Assembly (NCBI GenBank): GCA_946800325.1
Contig: OX326961.1
Span: 3,202,655-3,266,654, forward strand
Origin: Luzula sylvatica
Lineage: Eukaryota; Streptophyta; Magnoliopsida; Poales; Juncaceae
Length of the DNA: 64,000 bases
Reading direction: 5' to 3'
Shown: in pieces, positions 37,077 to 48,018 of the stretch
Layout: each line of letters opens with the position of its first letter
Numbering within the stretch: the stretch's first letter is position 1
The notes under the pieces: model-generated
Database searches by the model: none
What the model saw: the letters and a program-made list of their open reading frames with translations, nothing else
What the model was told of the DNA's origin: nothing
Position numbers and translations under genes: made by a program

Positions 37077-37564
37077 AGAAACTCCAGTAATGTGTGAAAG
37101 AGAAAGAAGTTAAAAGTAAGGGATATTTGAGGGCATTGTTCCTTTTTTCAATCTTTTCAACCTTTTTGTCACAAATTTTTGAAAAGGAAAAAAGGGTCTC
37201 AAGGAATATATATAGGACCTTTATTCCTTTCTAATAGCGAGTCGAGATCGTGGTTGAGACGCGGAGGTTCGAATTTTTTTGAGGAATTATTTGATTGTTT
37301 TGACATGATGTTATCTTTTTTTCTTTATGCTTTTTGTTTCTTTGATAATAGAATTTTGTCAAAACAAAGGTTTCTGCGTATTTTTTAAACAAGTATCTCA
37401 TATTATTTTATTAAAAAAGTTTGAAATTATTACAATATAAAATGTGTTGAAACTTGAAACAGAAAAAAAAGAAGAAAAAAACAAGCAAACTACAAATAGC
37501 TTTACTAGACACAACCTTGTCGTTTGAAAAAAATTGTATCGTTACTTTTAATACTGACAATCTA

Positions 37565-37665
37565 CATGGAAACACATTGCTGGGCAAATCTCCTTTGGCA
37601 GCGCCCATCAAATACGTACGTAAATAAGGCCCTGCCAAAAGAGACTTCACCCGGTAATGCATGCA
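37565..37665 (-). ncRNA. MIR399: MIR399-type miRNA hairpin, distal of a minus-strand pair (block 1)
   Basis: On the minus strand the 3' arm is a miR399 sequence at 37580-37600, starting TGCCAAAGGAGA and ending TTTGCCCAG. The 5' arm at about 37631-37654 pairs with it (ccgggtgaagtctcttttgg) and the stem continues through cattgc/gtaatg. The loop is short (about 30 nt). miR399 represses PHO2, the E2 enzyme that limits phosphate uptake, and is made under phosphate starvation. The plus-strand reading would give a non-canonical arm (TGCCAAAAGAGACTTC), so the minus strand was chosen. It lies 55 bp beyond the next hairpin and is probably processed from the same transcript. Confidence 0.85.
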
Positions 37666-37713
37666 TGCAATTTTGTAATTTCAAAATTAAAAAAAATAAT
37701 GGTATGTATGATG

Positions 37714-37801
37714 GTGCATTGCAGGGCAAGTCTCCTTTGGCGGCATCATTTTTAACTAGAATTCGCGATGCTGCCAAAGGAGACTCCGCCTTGTAATGCA
37801 C
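37714..37801 (-). ncRNA. MIR399: MIR399-type miRNA hairpin, proximal of the pair (block 1)
   Basis: The stem is almost perfect from gtgcatt to aatgcac. On the minus strand the miRNA is at 37722-37742, starting CGCCAAAGGAGA and ending CTTGCCCTG, the C-start form known among miR399 members. The opposite arm near 37771-37793 would be the star. The loop is about 25 nt (tcatttttaactagaattcg). A TATA box and three P1BS sites lie 70-170 bp upstream on the minus strand. Confidence 0.87.
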
Positions 37802-37872
37802 ACATTCATGATTCATGTAAGTTTTGTATTCGTCTCTCGGTGAATGCGAGGCGTCCTAGGTTAGAGCTTCAT

Positions 37873-37968
37873 TATTTATAGCCGAAGGATTTGCATATAC
37901 ATACTCTCTATCAAGTACGATGTGATTTGAATTTGAGGGATATGCTTATCTGGTTCTGTAGCATATGC
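37873..37968 (-). promoter_or_regulatory. Phosphate-starvation promoter of the minus-strand MIR399 pair (block 1)
   Basis: The TATA box ctataaata is on the minus strand (tatttata at 37873-37880). Upstream are three P1BS sites (GNATATNC): GCATATAC 37893-37900, GGATATGC 37938-37945 and GCATATGC 37961-37968. P1BS is the site bound by PHR1, which activates MIR399 genes. The predicted start is near 37845, giving a leader of about 45 nt to the first hairpin. Confidence 0.75.
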
Positions 37969-38167
37969 CTTGATAACTAAAACTCACCATCATATCCTAG
38001 ATGAAACATGGTACACATTGATGGTGAAAATCCAATTATCCAAAGACAATTAAACGGGCCTTTTTAGGCTTATTGGGATGCATTATGCTTGTAGGTCAAT
38101 ACATACACTATATTAGTTTTCATTTATTTTTCTTGTAAAACAATATTTATGTTTTTTTATGTCCAAT

Positions 38168-38337
38168 TTTTTTTTGTCACAAACTCGTAGGCGAGCGCGT
38201 GCGCGCGCACATATTAGAGACTAAATAATATCATAATATAAAATCTCTTCATAATTCAGCTGCATGCAAGACTCGAAACCTGCATCTCTAAGAAGTGAGG
38301 CTAGGTACCATCCGCTTGAATTATCAAAGCGGTGATT
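38168..38337 (-). mobile_element. tRNA-derived SINE between the divergent MIR399 promoters, 16-bp target duplication
   Basis: TTTTTTTATGTCCAAT occurs at 38152-38167 and 38672-38687. On the minus strand the insert begins caccgctttgataattcaag with an A-box-like tcaagcggatgg and a B-box gcaggtttcgagtcttg, then a GC-rich stretch (gcgcgcacgcgctcgcc) and an A tail (T run at 38168). It is absent from the matching place in block 2, so it inserted after the duplication, or block 2 lost it. Confidence 0.75.
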
Positions 38338-38344
38338 TTTTTTT

Positions 38345-38663
38345 GGGAAATTATACTATGCCCCTAAGATTCCCCCCACTATTCACGATATGGTGAATAG
38401 TGGGGTATAGTATTAATACCCATCTCCAATTCGTACCCCCATTTCAATTGACAATTAATTGTGCTTTGAATTAACGGTTAATTCAAATGTAATTAACACG
38501 TAATACAATTGTATTAGTCATCAACATAATTAATAATTTCAATTAACGGTTAATACAATTCACCGGGTACAATTTTGGAACATTTCAATTAGCCCCCCCC
38601 CCCCCCCCCCCCCCCCCATATCGTGAATAGTAGGGGGAAATGAGGGGCACAGTAAATGGCCTC
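38345..38663. mobile_element. MULE-type MITE nested at the SINE, with poly-C run
   Basis: Ends gggaaattatactatgcccc and inverse gaggccatttactgtgcccc; the arms share cactattcacgatatgg. Nine T on each side fits a 9-bp duplication in the T-rich SINE target. A run of about 30 C sits next to the right arm. The same family, opposite orientation, is at 51939-52248. Confidence 0.7.
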
Positions 38664-39032
38664 TTTTTTTTTTTTTTTATGTCCAATCGAATGTGTATCC
38701 GCTTAAAGGACAATAGTTCTATAAAATCCGTCTATTATCTTGTGAACTAATAAAACAAAAATTCTCCTCGAATCCTCGATTTGAACTTGAAGTTGACAAC
38801 GCAGCCTGCGAAAAAGCACCATATAGAGAAGATCCGAGGAATGTGCCATTTTCGACATGATTTCGCTTTATATAGTCGAAAGGTTTGGTTTTGCTGATCC
38901 GCATTTGATTCCTTATGTTTCGGTAGTAAATAGCATTTATTTTTCGCGAAATCTTATTATTCCTTTTTGCACAATCGAAAACGAAGAGAAAGCATAAACC
39001 ATATAAAAAGGTATAGATTTTTTTGCTTCTCA

Positions 39033-39094
39033 GCATATGCTTATAGTATATCCATTTCTTCACCCTCATCACACCCTCAATAACAGTATATAAA
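39033..39094 (+). promoter_or_regulatory. Phosphate-starvation promoter of the plus-strand MIR399 (block 1)
   Basis: P1BS sites GCATATGC at 39033-39040 and GTATATCC at 39046-39053, then TATATAAA at 39087-39094. The predicted start is near 39120, about 40 nt before the hairpin stem. The site pair and TATA box repeat in block 2. Confidence 0.75.
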
Positions 39095-39158
39095 CTCTAC
39101 TCTCTGAAAGATCAAACCAACAAAGAGTGAAAGCAAGAAATGAGGAAGAAGATACAAT

Positions 39159-39316
39159 GTGAAGTTTAAGAATAACAGTGTAGTTCTCTTTTGGCAGGAA
39201 TTAGCTTTTACTTACATGCCAAGCTTAATTAAACCCAACAAGGGTTTATTTAGTTGGTATGTTTGTCTAAAATATTGATCTTGCCAAAGGAGAATTGCCC
39301 TGCAATTCACCTTCAC
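39159..39316 (+). ncRNA. MIR399: MIR399 miRNA hairpin, plus strand (block 1)
   Basis: The mature sequence at 39282-39302 starts TGCCAAAGGAGA and ends ATTGCCCTG, a canonical miR399. The star arm at about 39178-39198 reads gtgtagttctcttttggcag. The outer stem gtgaag...cttcac closes the fold; the loop is about 80 nt and itself partly paired (acccaacaagggtttattta). It is transcribed away from the other two hairpins. Confidence 0.9.
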
Positions 39317-39692
39317 AAAAATTGAGTTGATAAATATTGAATCCTATCTTACATCTTGCATTTCATTTCATGACAAACGAATAGGCCATTTTGGGTCAAG
39401 AAATTCTAGACTTTATTCTTCTTAGGCCCAAAGAAAAATAAAGATTTTCCCTGGCGGGTTCAGGTAACCGGGTGTAAAAAACAACACCCGCTCCAAAAAT
39501 AATCTCAGGCACTAAATTTTTCGTCAGGTTCACACTTTCTTCTTCTTCAAGCTAAAGTTCCGTGGTGGAGCTTCAGTCTGAACGAACGAATGGGTGTGAG
39601 AAACCCAATTCATCTTCTTCCCCGACCCGATTTCGTTCAATGTGGGTAAAGACGGGTTCGATTTTCCATTCAAGAAAAAAATGGGAGAAAAT
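39317..39692. other. Downstream of MIR399 up to a ferredoxin-J exon-6 remnant
   Basis: No gene seen. The last 20 bp (caagaaaaaaatgggagaaa) resemble exon 6 of the ferredoxin-J gene and form the left half of the exon interrupted by the hAT element. Confidence 0.4.
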
Positions 39693-40832
39693 CAGTGTTT
39701 TAAATTGCGACGATATTGCGGATATTGCGGCTTGAGATTTAGAACCGTAATTTCGCAATGAAATATTGCGACAAATATCTTTTTGGAATATTGCGGATAT
39801 TGCGGCGAGATCGCGGCGAAATATCAGTATTATTGCGGATATATCGGGTCAAAATTGCGAATAATATCCAAATCGTTCTAACTTTCTCATCCTTCTATTA
39901 AATGGCATGAGTTTTATATCTAAATGGCGCGTCTCGACGAGAGGAACGTAATCATGGGCTTGGATTTGTGAAATTTGAATTTTTTTTACTGAATTAATCA
40001 CAAAACACAATTTAAAGTAATATCATCTAGAATTATTTAATATAAAGATTATAACATGATTTTGTGATTAGTTATTATTTAATTTTCATGTTTCATTGTC
40101 AAAATATGTGACAAAATACACTCATAACGTATATAACTTTTAAAATGTGTCAATTGCATCTATAAATGTATGAATTTCATAATATTCAATGTATTTCATT
40201 GATGTTTCAATTTCAAATTTGAGTCATATTGTTTTGATATTTTTAAGATGTCGATGAAAAATTCTTCAACAAAACCTAAATCCAAAGATCCCGCATGGGA
40301 GTATGCTCATCGCGCGGACCCTATTAACTCGTTGCTATTGTTATTACTATTTTGAAATCTCATGTTTTAATTACGGACAATCAACTTTTGCGTATTTTAA
40401 TTATGAACATTGAACTATTATTATTTAACCAAGTTATTGTTATTGCTATTAGATATTTAACTAAGTAAGAAATTTTAAATTATTGTTATTTTATTAAGTT
40501 TCGTGTAAAAAATGTAAAATGTCTTTGTCTCGAATTGCCATATTAATGAAAATTTTATGATCAATTTTTTTTGTCCCATGAAAAATACCTCCGGACAATA
40601 GACATTTTTATTTTGTTTATAAAAAAATTATAAAAGAAATTTTATGATATTAATTGTGAAACAAAAATTATTGTGAAAATATATATTTAAACACACTATT
40701 ATTATTACATAATTTGATATCGCAACGACTGTCTGCAATAAATTTATAGCACCGCAATTGTGCCCGCAACCGCAATCCGCTGCAAAAAATGTCTGACAAC
40801 AACGGACCGCAATATCACAATTTAAAACATTG
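39693..40832. mobile_element. hAT element in a ferredoxin-J exon-6 copy (block 1)
   Basis: Termini CAGTGTTTTAAATTG and inverse CAATGTTTTAAATTG. Flanks are GAGAAAAT (39685-39692) and GAGAAAAG (40833-40840), an 8-bp duplication with one change; block 2 has it exact. Subterminal repeats of gatattgcgg type occur at both ends. No transposase frame: non-autonomous. Confidence 0.8.
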
Positions 40833-41385
40833 GAGAAAAGACAAGCTAGAGTTTCGGTACGATAAAAATTCAATTATTAATGTTGTATTCTAAATCAATT
40901 GGAATTTGGGTTCGAAACTTCTAGGATGAATATGTTTAATTTATACATTGCGTAGGAAAAAGTTAGGATTCGAACGGTTAGGATTTGAACAGGGGGGATA
41001 TATATAGGAGTCGGGAGGCCCCCCCTTCCCTCCAAATTTTTCGCAAAATAGTGTATATACTGGTGTGTCGGTGTATTTTATCATTATAATAACATTGTAA
41101 AATTTACAGTACCTCCTCTTCCTATTTTTATTTTGTTATTTCAGTAAATTTTATTCATTTGTTCTCCCCATCCGCTCAAGAATGTCAAAATTGGCTACTA
41201 ATTTTGAATGATGAAAGAAGATGATTCAGATAAACTTGCTTCGTGGGCCGGGTCTTGGAGTAAGATTTCGAGGAAAACAAATGATTGAATTCTAAATCCT
41301 AAATCAACGCTAGAAAAAGCACCAATAGACCAACTTTCAAACTCTCCCAAGGCATGTCACCAAAAGATAAATATATATATATATA
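40833..41385 (+). pseudogene. Third, decayed copy of ferredoxin-J exons 6-8
   Basis: gagaaaagacaagctagagt (exon 6), gaatatgtttaatttatac...taggaaaaagttagg (intron and exon 7 start), then after a 230-bp insertion aatgatgaaagaagatgatt and gcttcgtgggccgggtcttg (exon 7), and ccaatagaccaactttcaaa with accaaaagataaat (exon 8 end) follow the order of the live gene. Reading frame is lost. 3' flank similarity continues to about 41600. It predates the large duplication because the first part also occurs at 59045. Confidence 0.75.
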
Positions 41386-41391
41386 TATATA
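41366..41391. repeat. (AT)n microsatellite
   Basis: About 13 AT units at the end of the exon-8 remnant. Confidence 0.85.
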
Positions 41392-41599
41392 TTTTTTTTT
41401 TGCATAAAAAACCGTAGGTAAAAAAATAAAAAAAATGGAAATTAAAGAATGTATATATTTAAAGTACATTAAACATATTGTAATGAATATGTAAATATTT
41501 TATCATAAATAATTATAGTTATTGAAAAATAGTTGATATAAATTAAAACTGAAATGATGTAGAATTTTTCTGTCGAACTTAGATTTTTTATTTCCTTAC

Positions 41600-42423
41600 T
41601 ATATGCAGAGTTAAGTAATTCATAGTGCTATTGGTAATTGCTGCATAGTATGTAAAAAAATAAACAACGACATAAAATAAAATAAACTGTGAACCTTGAA
41701 AATGTCTTGTCATAAAAATAATGTACATTTAAATTTTTATTAACAATGAAAACACATTAAAACTAACAGCTAAAAGTAGTATTTTCTGACAATATACAAG
41801 GTGCACAATTTTCATATAACATTGTTTTTTTACTTAAAATTTCTTGGCAGGAAAATATAATTTTAGCAGCTAGTTTGAATGTCTATTAATAGTTTTTATT
41901 AACGATTAAAAGACATTAAACATAAAGTTTAAATAGTATTATGCTGCCAAGATATTTTCAAGGCGCACAACTTTATCAGTGTTTAATTTTTTTCTGATGT
42001 TTATTTTTATGAAAAAATATAATATTGAACTGTATAAATATAAAGGCTATTTTATTTTTTAAATTAGTATATGTTAAAAATTATTTATGGACTTGTTTCA
42101 AATTAATAAAAGACATACCATAAGTGTTTTGTAAAACTAAATGTGACTCCTATAGGGGTATTTTGGCATGACAAAAAATTAATATGATCAAATGTTAATT
42201 TTGACTTATAAGGGATAAATGAAAATAAAACATTGATTATAGTGGTTTCTTTGACTATCCAAAAAAATTAAGGTTTTCTTTAAAAAAAATCAGGAAGTTG
42301 TGGTTCTTTTTTAAATTCCACACATAATTAATGGGTTCAAGATAACCTTGTGTGCAAATACGATCTAAACTAAACTAAAAGGTATGCAACATCGTGTCTT
42401 CAATTTAGTACTGGATATATTCA
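41600..42423. other. AT-rich, no gene seen
   Basis: Sequence private to block 1 up to about 42294, then shared again. It has two similar blocks (tttttattaacaatgaaaac... and tttttattaacgattaaaag...) suggesting an old local duplication. Confidence 0.4.
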
Positions 42424-42727
42424 GGGCAAATATACTTGGCCTCCAAACTCATCCCAACATTCTTAATGAATTCGCAAAAATTAGTTAGATGGGTTGATTA
42501 GTCTTTCTAATTGACTCGATTAAATATTAATTGACACGTTTAATTGATACGTAAATAATTTATAATATGTCAATATTAGTACATGCTAATTGAAGTGCCA
42601 ATTTATTTAAACGATCAATTAAATCGCTAATTGAATCAATTAATAATACTAATCGACCCACTTATCACTCTCTTGCCACCTCATCGAGATTGCTTTTTTG
42701 AATTTGTGGGACTGAATATATAACCTT
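42424..42727. mobile_element. MULE-type MITE, 304 bp, copy 1 of a local family
   Basis: Ends gggcaaatatacttggcctc and inverse aaggttatatattcagtccc. Flanked by ATATATTCA (42415-42423) and ATATATTTA (42728-42736), a 9-bp duplication with one change. The interior has ttgactcgattaaatattaa and its inverse. Family members at 43875, 60388, 61854 and a half copy at 59514. Confidence 0.75.
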
Positions 42728-43599
42728 ATATATTTATAGAGGATTTCGGTCATACACCCACTTTTCTTTTATCATACTTCATTTTTAGTTGAACGGTTGT
42801 GATTAAAGAATTGTAGTTAATTTAAGGGCCATAATAAAATATTTCAACACAACTTTTTGAAAAAAAATTCAGAATTGTAATTTCATAGCTCCTTCACAAT
42901 TGAGCTAGCAAAATGTGACCTGGCCCGAAAAACGACCCGACCCGTTTGAACCTGAACCCGATCCGAACCGAAAAGGTTGAAAAGTCAACGATCCGAAACC
43001 GAAATCGAACCAAAACTGTATGATCCGACCACAAAATGGAACCGAAACCGAAAGACCTGAACCCGAATGATCCGAACCCGAATGATCCGAACTCGAAATT
43101 GACCCAAAACTGAATGACCCGAAATCCGAACGATCCGAAATCCGAACTAATCCGAAACCCTAATGATCCGAAACTCACGACCCGAATGACCCGAAACTCA
43201 CGACCCGAATGACCCAAAAACTAATATATTATTGATAAAGTCAATATATTATTGTTAAAATGTCTCGGAATAATTAAAATAAATCCGGAATGATCCGAAA
43301 TTAAATTTTCGGAAAACAGAATGACTTGAAATCAAATTATACGAAATCCGAATGATCCGAAAATCGAAATAGCCAAGACCCGAATGACCCGAAATCGAAA
43401 CGACCCGAAACCGAATGACCCGAAAACCGAAACGATCCGAAACCGAATGATCCGTAAACCGAAATGTCCCGGAACTGAATGATCCGAAAACTGAAGTGAT
43501 CCGGAACCTAACGAAATGATACGGAACCGAATGATTCGAAAATCGGAACGACCCGAACCCGAACGACCCGCAAACCAAACGACTCGCGGTCCGAATGAC

Positions 43600-44350
43600 T
43601 GTTAAAATAATTAATTCATTTTCTTTTTAATAATATAAGCAAAAAAAAAAGAGTGGAGAGTGTTTTAGAACTAGACCAAATGGAGAAGATCATAGAAGTG
43701 TCATGAACTTTGAAGATAAAATGGAGATGATCATAAAATTGTCAAGAATATTCGTGACTAATAAATAGACTTTACAAAGTCGGTCAAAGATAACTCCAAA
43801 ATTAAAAAAAAAACTCCACAATGTATCTAACACTCTCATGATGCCTATAAATAGGACTTTGGTGTAGTTGTATGGGAAAAATATATTTGGTCCCCAAACT
43901 CAAAAAAAAAACCTTCATGAGGTGATAAAAATGAATTAAGTGGATTGATTATGTTCTTTAATTGATTCGATTAAATATTAATTTACACGTTTAATTGACA
44001 CGTAAATAATTATAATATGTTAATATTAATACGTGTTAATTGACGTGTCGATTCGATTAAACGGTCAATTAAATCGCTAATCGAGTCAATTAATAGTACT
44101 AATCAACTCATTTAATCCACTTTTGTCATCTCATCAAGACACATTTTTTGAGTGTGGGAGGCTGAATATATAACCCCAATTGTATGAATCAATAAGAGAC
44201 ACTGAAATCTTTGTAATAAAAAAGAAAGAAAAAGAGAGGGAGAGGGAGAGAAAGAAATTTAGACAGAGAAAAAGATTGAGTGCTTTGTAATAGCTTACTG
44301 TATAATAAAATTAGTTTTTTGAGTATTATTTCGTTGTGCAAAATCCAACA
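43600..44350. mobile_element. Solo LTR of a copia-type element (block 1)
   Basis: Starts tgttaaaataattaattc and ends caaaatccaaca (TG...CA). Contains a TATA-like ctataaatagg and polyadenylation-like aataaaat. It is related in layout to the LTR at 51791. Its 5-bp flanks have diverged here, but in block 2 the duplication ACGAC is exact. It carries a nested MITE. Confidence 0.75.
43875..44177. mobile_element. MULE-type MITE nested in the LTR, 303 bp, copy 2
   Basis: Ends gggaaaaatatatttggtcc... (first G belongs to flank or element) and inverse ggggttatatattcagcctc. Flanked by AGTTGTATG (43866-43874) and AATTGTATG (44178-44186), 8 of 9 identical. Confidence 0.75.
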
Positions 44351-44504
44351 AAGACCCAATGATCCGAACGATCCGCAAACCGAAACGACCTCAAATGATC
44401 CGATCCGAACCCGACCCGGCCCGTCCGATTGCCACCTCTACTTCACAACCCTTCTCTTTTTTGTGCGCCTCAGTTTTTCTTAGTAAATGGTATCATACGC
44501 CTCA

Positions 44505-45270
<766 letters not shown>

Positions 45271-45318
45271 GACCCACTCTCTCTCTCTGTCCATGTCGCT
45301 CTCTTTCTCTCTGTCCCG

Positions 45319-45360
<42 letters not shown>

Positions 45361-45362
45361 CG

Positions 45363-45409
<47 letters not shown>

Positions 45410-45410
45410 G
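45271..45410. repeat. Interrupted (CT)n tract
   Basis: CT runs at about 45271-45358 and 45366-45409 separated by gcacgag; the block 2 equivalent is 63242-63351. Confidence 0.9.
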
Positions 45411-45602
45411 TCTTCTAGTGGCCTCTTCTTGAATTAGAAGATTATGGTGATGGCAAAGCTCTTCCATGGCGAGGCTATTGTATAAATCAAAAAATGCTTC
45501 ATGGCGATCAGAACCTGGAGACTTCATTGTGATCGGAACCTGTTTCCAGCAGGGATTTCAATTGGATTATTGCACACAATGACTAAATTAGGCACAATTA
45601 TT

Positions 45603-47094
45603 TAGACTTAGGGTTGAATTGGAGATGGATTAGGGTCATTTATGGCGAATTAGGATTCACGAGGGCGGAATTAGATAATTTATGCTGAATATTTCAAGAT
45701 TTTAGAAATATTTTTTTATATCTTTTCACTTCGCCTAAATATATTTTACGGGTTTATGTATACATATTCATTTTTTCAGCTTTGGAGATATAATACATTT
45801 TCCAAATTTAAGAGGGTGTTTGTAAAATTTGAAACTTTGTGCATGTATTCTTCGTATTTTTACATTTATTAAGAAAATTCAAAATTCGTATTTTTCGAGA
45901 TTTCAGAAATGATGTTTTAAATCTTTTCAATTTGAGTAATTATATTTTACAGGTTTTATGTATACATCTTTAAATTTTTCGGTTTTCAAGGATACGCTGT
46001 ACATTTTCCAAATTTCGAAACTTTATGCATGCATTTAGAAAGGTGTTTTTTTAAAATTCGAAACTTCATGCATGCATTATTCGTACTTCTACATTTATAA
46101 AAAAAAATTCGAAAGTTACATTTTTAAGCAGCCATAACTCGCAAGTTATATAAATATATTTTCCAAGGTCTCTGATTTAATAAATATATTTCATATTTTC
46201 ACAGTTTAGAACTCCATCGGAACAAATTACAAGATTTTTCTTAATTTGCTACTTTAAAAAGCATTTTTGAAAATTTAATATCTTGGATAGATATGTTTTA
46301 AATTATATAAGGACATTTTTTTTCCCTTAAATGAGTTTTGTTGACAATTTGTGATGTATTTTTCGTTTTCTTTAATGAGTTTTGTCGTGGTATGTTTTTG
46401 AATATTTGGACAATTTATCGACACTGGAATGATTTTTATTTAATGATCGAAAATAAAATCCATATATTTAGGAGAATTTTTCTTATTAATAATTGCAAGA
46501 TTGAGAAAATTAGAGAAATAATTGTCATATTATTGATTTCGGATGAGTTTGCATTATGATTCATGATTCGAAAGAGTCAATTATTTTTCATCCCAATTTA
46601 ACAATTTGAGCTATTATTATGCATTTGGATTTGAATTGGGCAGAAGTAGTTTTCAATGTAATTTAGACCTTCGGTCATTATATTGTGCGGAAATAATTGA
46701 ACAATTAGATTGAAATATTAAAATTGTGTGTGATATACGAAAATTACGTTGTTAGAGATGATATTTTTATATATACTTTCAAACCAGTAGTTGAACCGAT
46801 TGACCCACCAGTCCAACCAGTGAATCGATGGCCCGAGATTTGGCCGGGTCAATGTCCGGTCCGATTTTTAAAACATTGATAATTTTAGAAACTGTCTGTT
46901 ATTTTACCCTCCCCTCATCCCAAGAAACTTGACAAGATTCGTCACTACGTCTATGCATTTCCATGGATTATGTTTTTTGAACTGAAGATCTCACTATCGA
47001 AATTTAGGACTATGCGGAGAAAATGATTTGTACATATTGTTACAAATTAACATATTAACATTAATTTAACGGCTCTGAGTTGATTTGGATCGGC
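45603..47094. other. AT-rich spacer between the duplicated blocks
   Basis: A two-copy repeat of about 205 bp lies at about 45692-46110 (gatttcagaaat, atattttacaggttttatgtatacat, acattttccaaatttcgaaa blocks). At about 46790-46880 is the end of another hAT-type repeat (inverse of cggtccgatttttaaaacat). No gene. Confidence 0.45.
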
Positions 47095-47655
47095 CATGCT
47101 TTTCTGACGGGGACGAATTTTAACGGCTACCAAGGCCCAAACAAAATTTAACTTTGTTCTCAGATTTCCCAATCACAGGTCCACAATCTTTATATCCAAG
47201 TTAACCATTTTAATTAACATATTAACATTAATTAATCATGAATTAGAACAAAGTGCATATTGCATTCGATAGAACACTCAAATCGTTAAGGCTTTAAATT
47301 AACACGAGTATTTCGTATATATGTAATATTTATAATCTCGATTAAATTATATAACAAGATAAACATACGAGATATTATAAGTTATAACGTTACTATAGTT
47401 CCGAAGTAGTTAAAAGAAATCTCATTGTTTTAAAAATAAGTAAATTAACACAAAAGTAAAAGTAAAACTTCCCTCAAAAAAAAAAAAAAAAAAAAACACA
47501 AGTAAATGTAAAGTAGAATAAAATTTTGAACATAAAAGAAAAAATATATAAAGAAGCAAGCAATTAAATTCCCAAGTAAACTCTGGCCCGATCAAATGAT
47601 TAAAGATAACAGAATAACAAGCAAGGGAGTCCAGCAACACATGCCGATTGTGCGT

Positions 47656-48003
47656 TCAAAGAAGATAGAAGAAGAAGAAGAAGAAGACAGTAGTTAAGCT
47701 GAGAAAGGAGGCCCAGCCAATACGAACTTCTTTCAGATGATCCGACAGCCCTGATACTTGCTCATGTGAGGGAGCCAGTGCAAAAGTTGTGTGCTTCACT
47801 GAATTAATTACCTCTGTACCATGTGCAGCAGAACTGCTAGGCATCGTGTGTTCCTCTACGCCGCCATGGGCTGTTCCGAGAATGCTGGAAAGAGCATCAA
47901 AGATCTTAAGATTATGACCAAGACTGCGATCAAAGATGGAGAAAAGGACAGATGAAAATATGACAAGAGCCAGGAAGGACGGGAAAACGCTACCATTGCC
48001 CAT
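47656..48003 (-). CDS. Small putative secreted or membrane protein, 115 aa, unknown family
   Basis: The minus-strand frame starts MGNGSVFPSFLALVIFSSVL, a plausible signal peptide or anchor, then a Ser/His-rich middle and HLKEVRIGWASFLSLTTV, ending in a Phe run encoded by a (GAA)n-type microsatellite at 47669-47687. I do not recognise the family. For it being real: a degenerate paralogue at 27.75-28.32 kb retains the NxHLKEVRIGW-coding region at DNA level, and 64 bp of it recur exactly at 51727. Against: the microsatellite tail, short length, and no splice or domain evidence. An upstream in-frame Met at 48018 is possible. Confidence 0.35.
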   Translation of the reverse strand: MGNGSVFPSFLALVIFSSVLFSIFDRSLGHNLKIFDALSSILGTAHGGVEEHTMPSSSAAHGTEVINSVKHTTFALAPSHEQVSGLSDHLKEVRIGWASFLSLTTVFFFFFFYLL

Positions 48004-48018
48004 GATAGATAGTTGCAA

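Larger units (their letters stand above)
42900..44440. mobile_element. hAT element made of ccgaa/gaccc micro-repeats, with nested LTR (block 1)
   Basis: The exact 8-bp duplication CTTCACAA lies at 42892-42899 and 44441-44448. Ends ttgagctagcaaaatg (ctggcaa in block 2) and inverse tagaggtggcaatcgg. The interior from 42920 to 43600 and after the LTR is a run of short gacccgaaac, cgaatgatcc and gaaaccgaa variants, which produce long but meaningless frames rich in Phe/Arg/Ser or Gly. A solo LTR interrupts it at 43600-44350. Confidence 0.8.

Noticed and set aside
37565..37801. Plus-strand MIR399 reading of the first two hairpins
   Set aside because: The plus 3' arms (TGCCAAAAGAGACTTC, TGCCAAAGGAGACTCC) are poorer miR399 matches than the minus arms, and the TATA box with P1BS sites lies on the minus-strand upstream side.
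37524..37816. Overlapping frames on both strands at the MIR399 hairpins, also 57464-57688
   Set aside because: Inverted-repeat structure and miR399 sequence explain the conservation; the frames have no protein features.
40628..40873. 81-codon minus-strand frame, repeated at 58840-59085
   Set aside because: Lies in the end of the hAT element and exon-6 remnant; no transposase or other domain.
42894..43578. Frames rich in GSFGFR/RFRVI, also 61305-61573
   Set aside because: They come from ccgaa/gaccc micro-repeats inside a hAT element, with flanking target duplications; no protein family.
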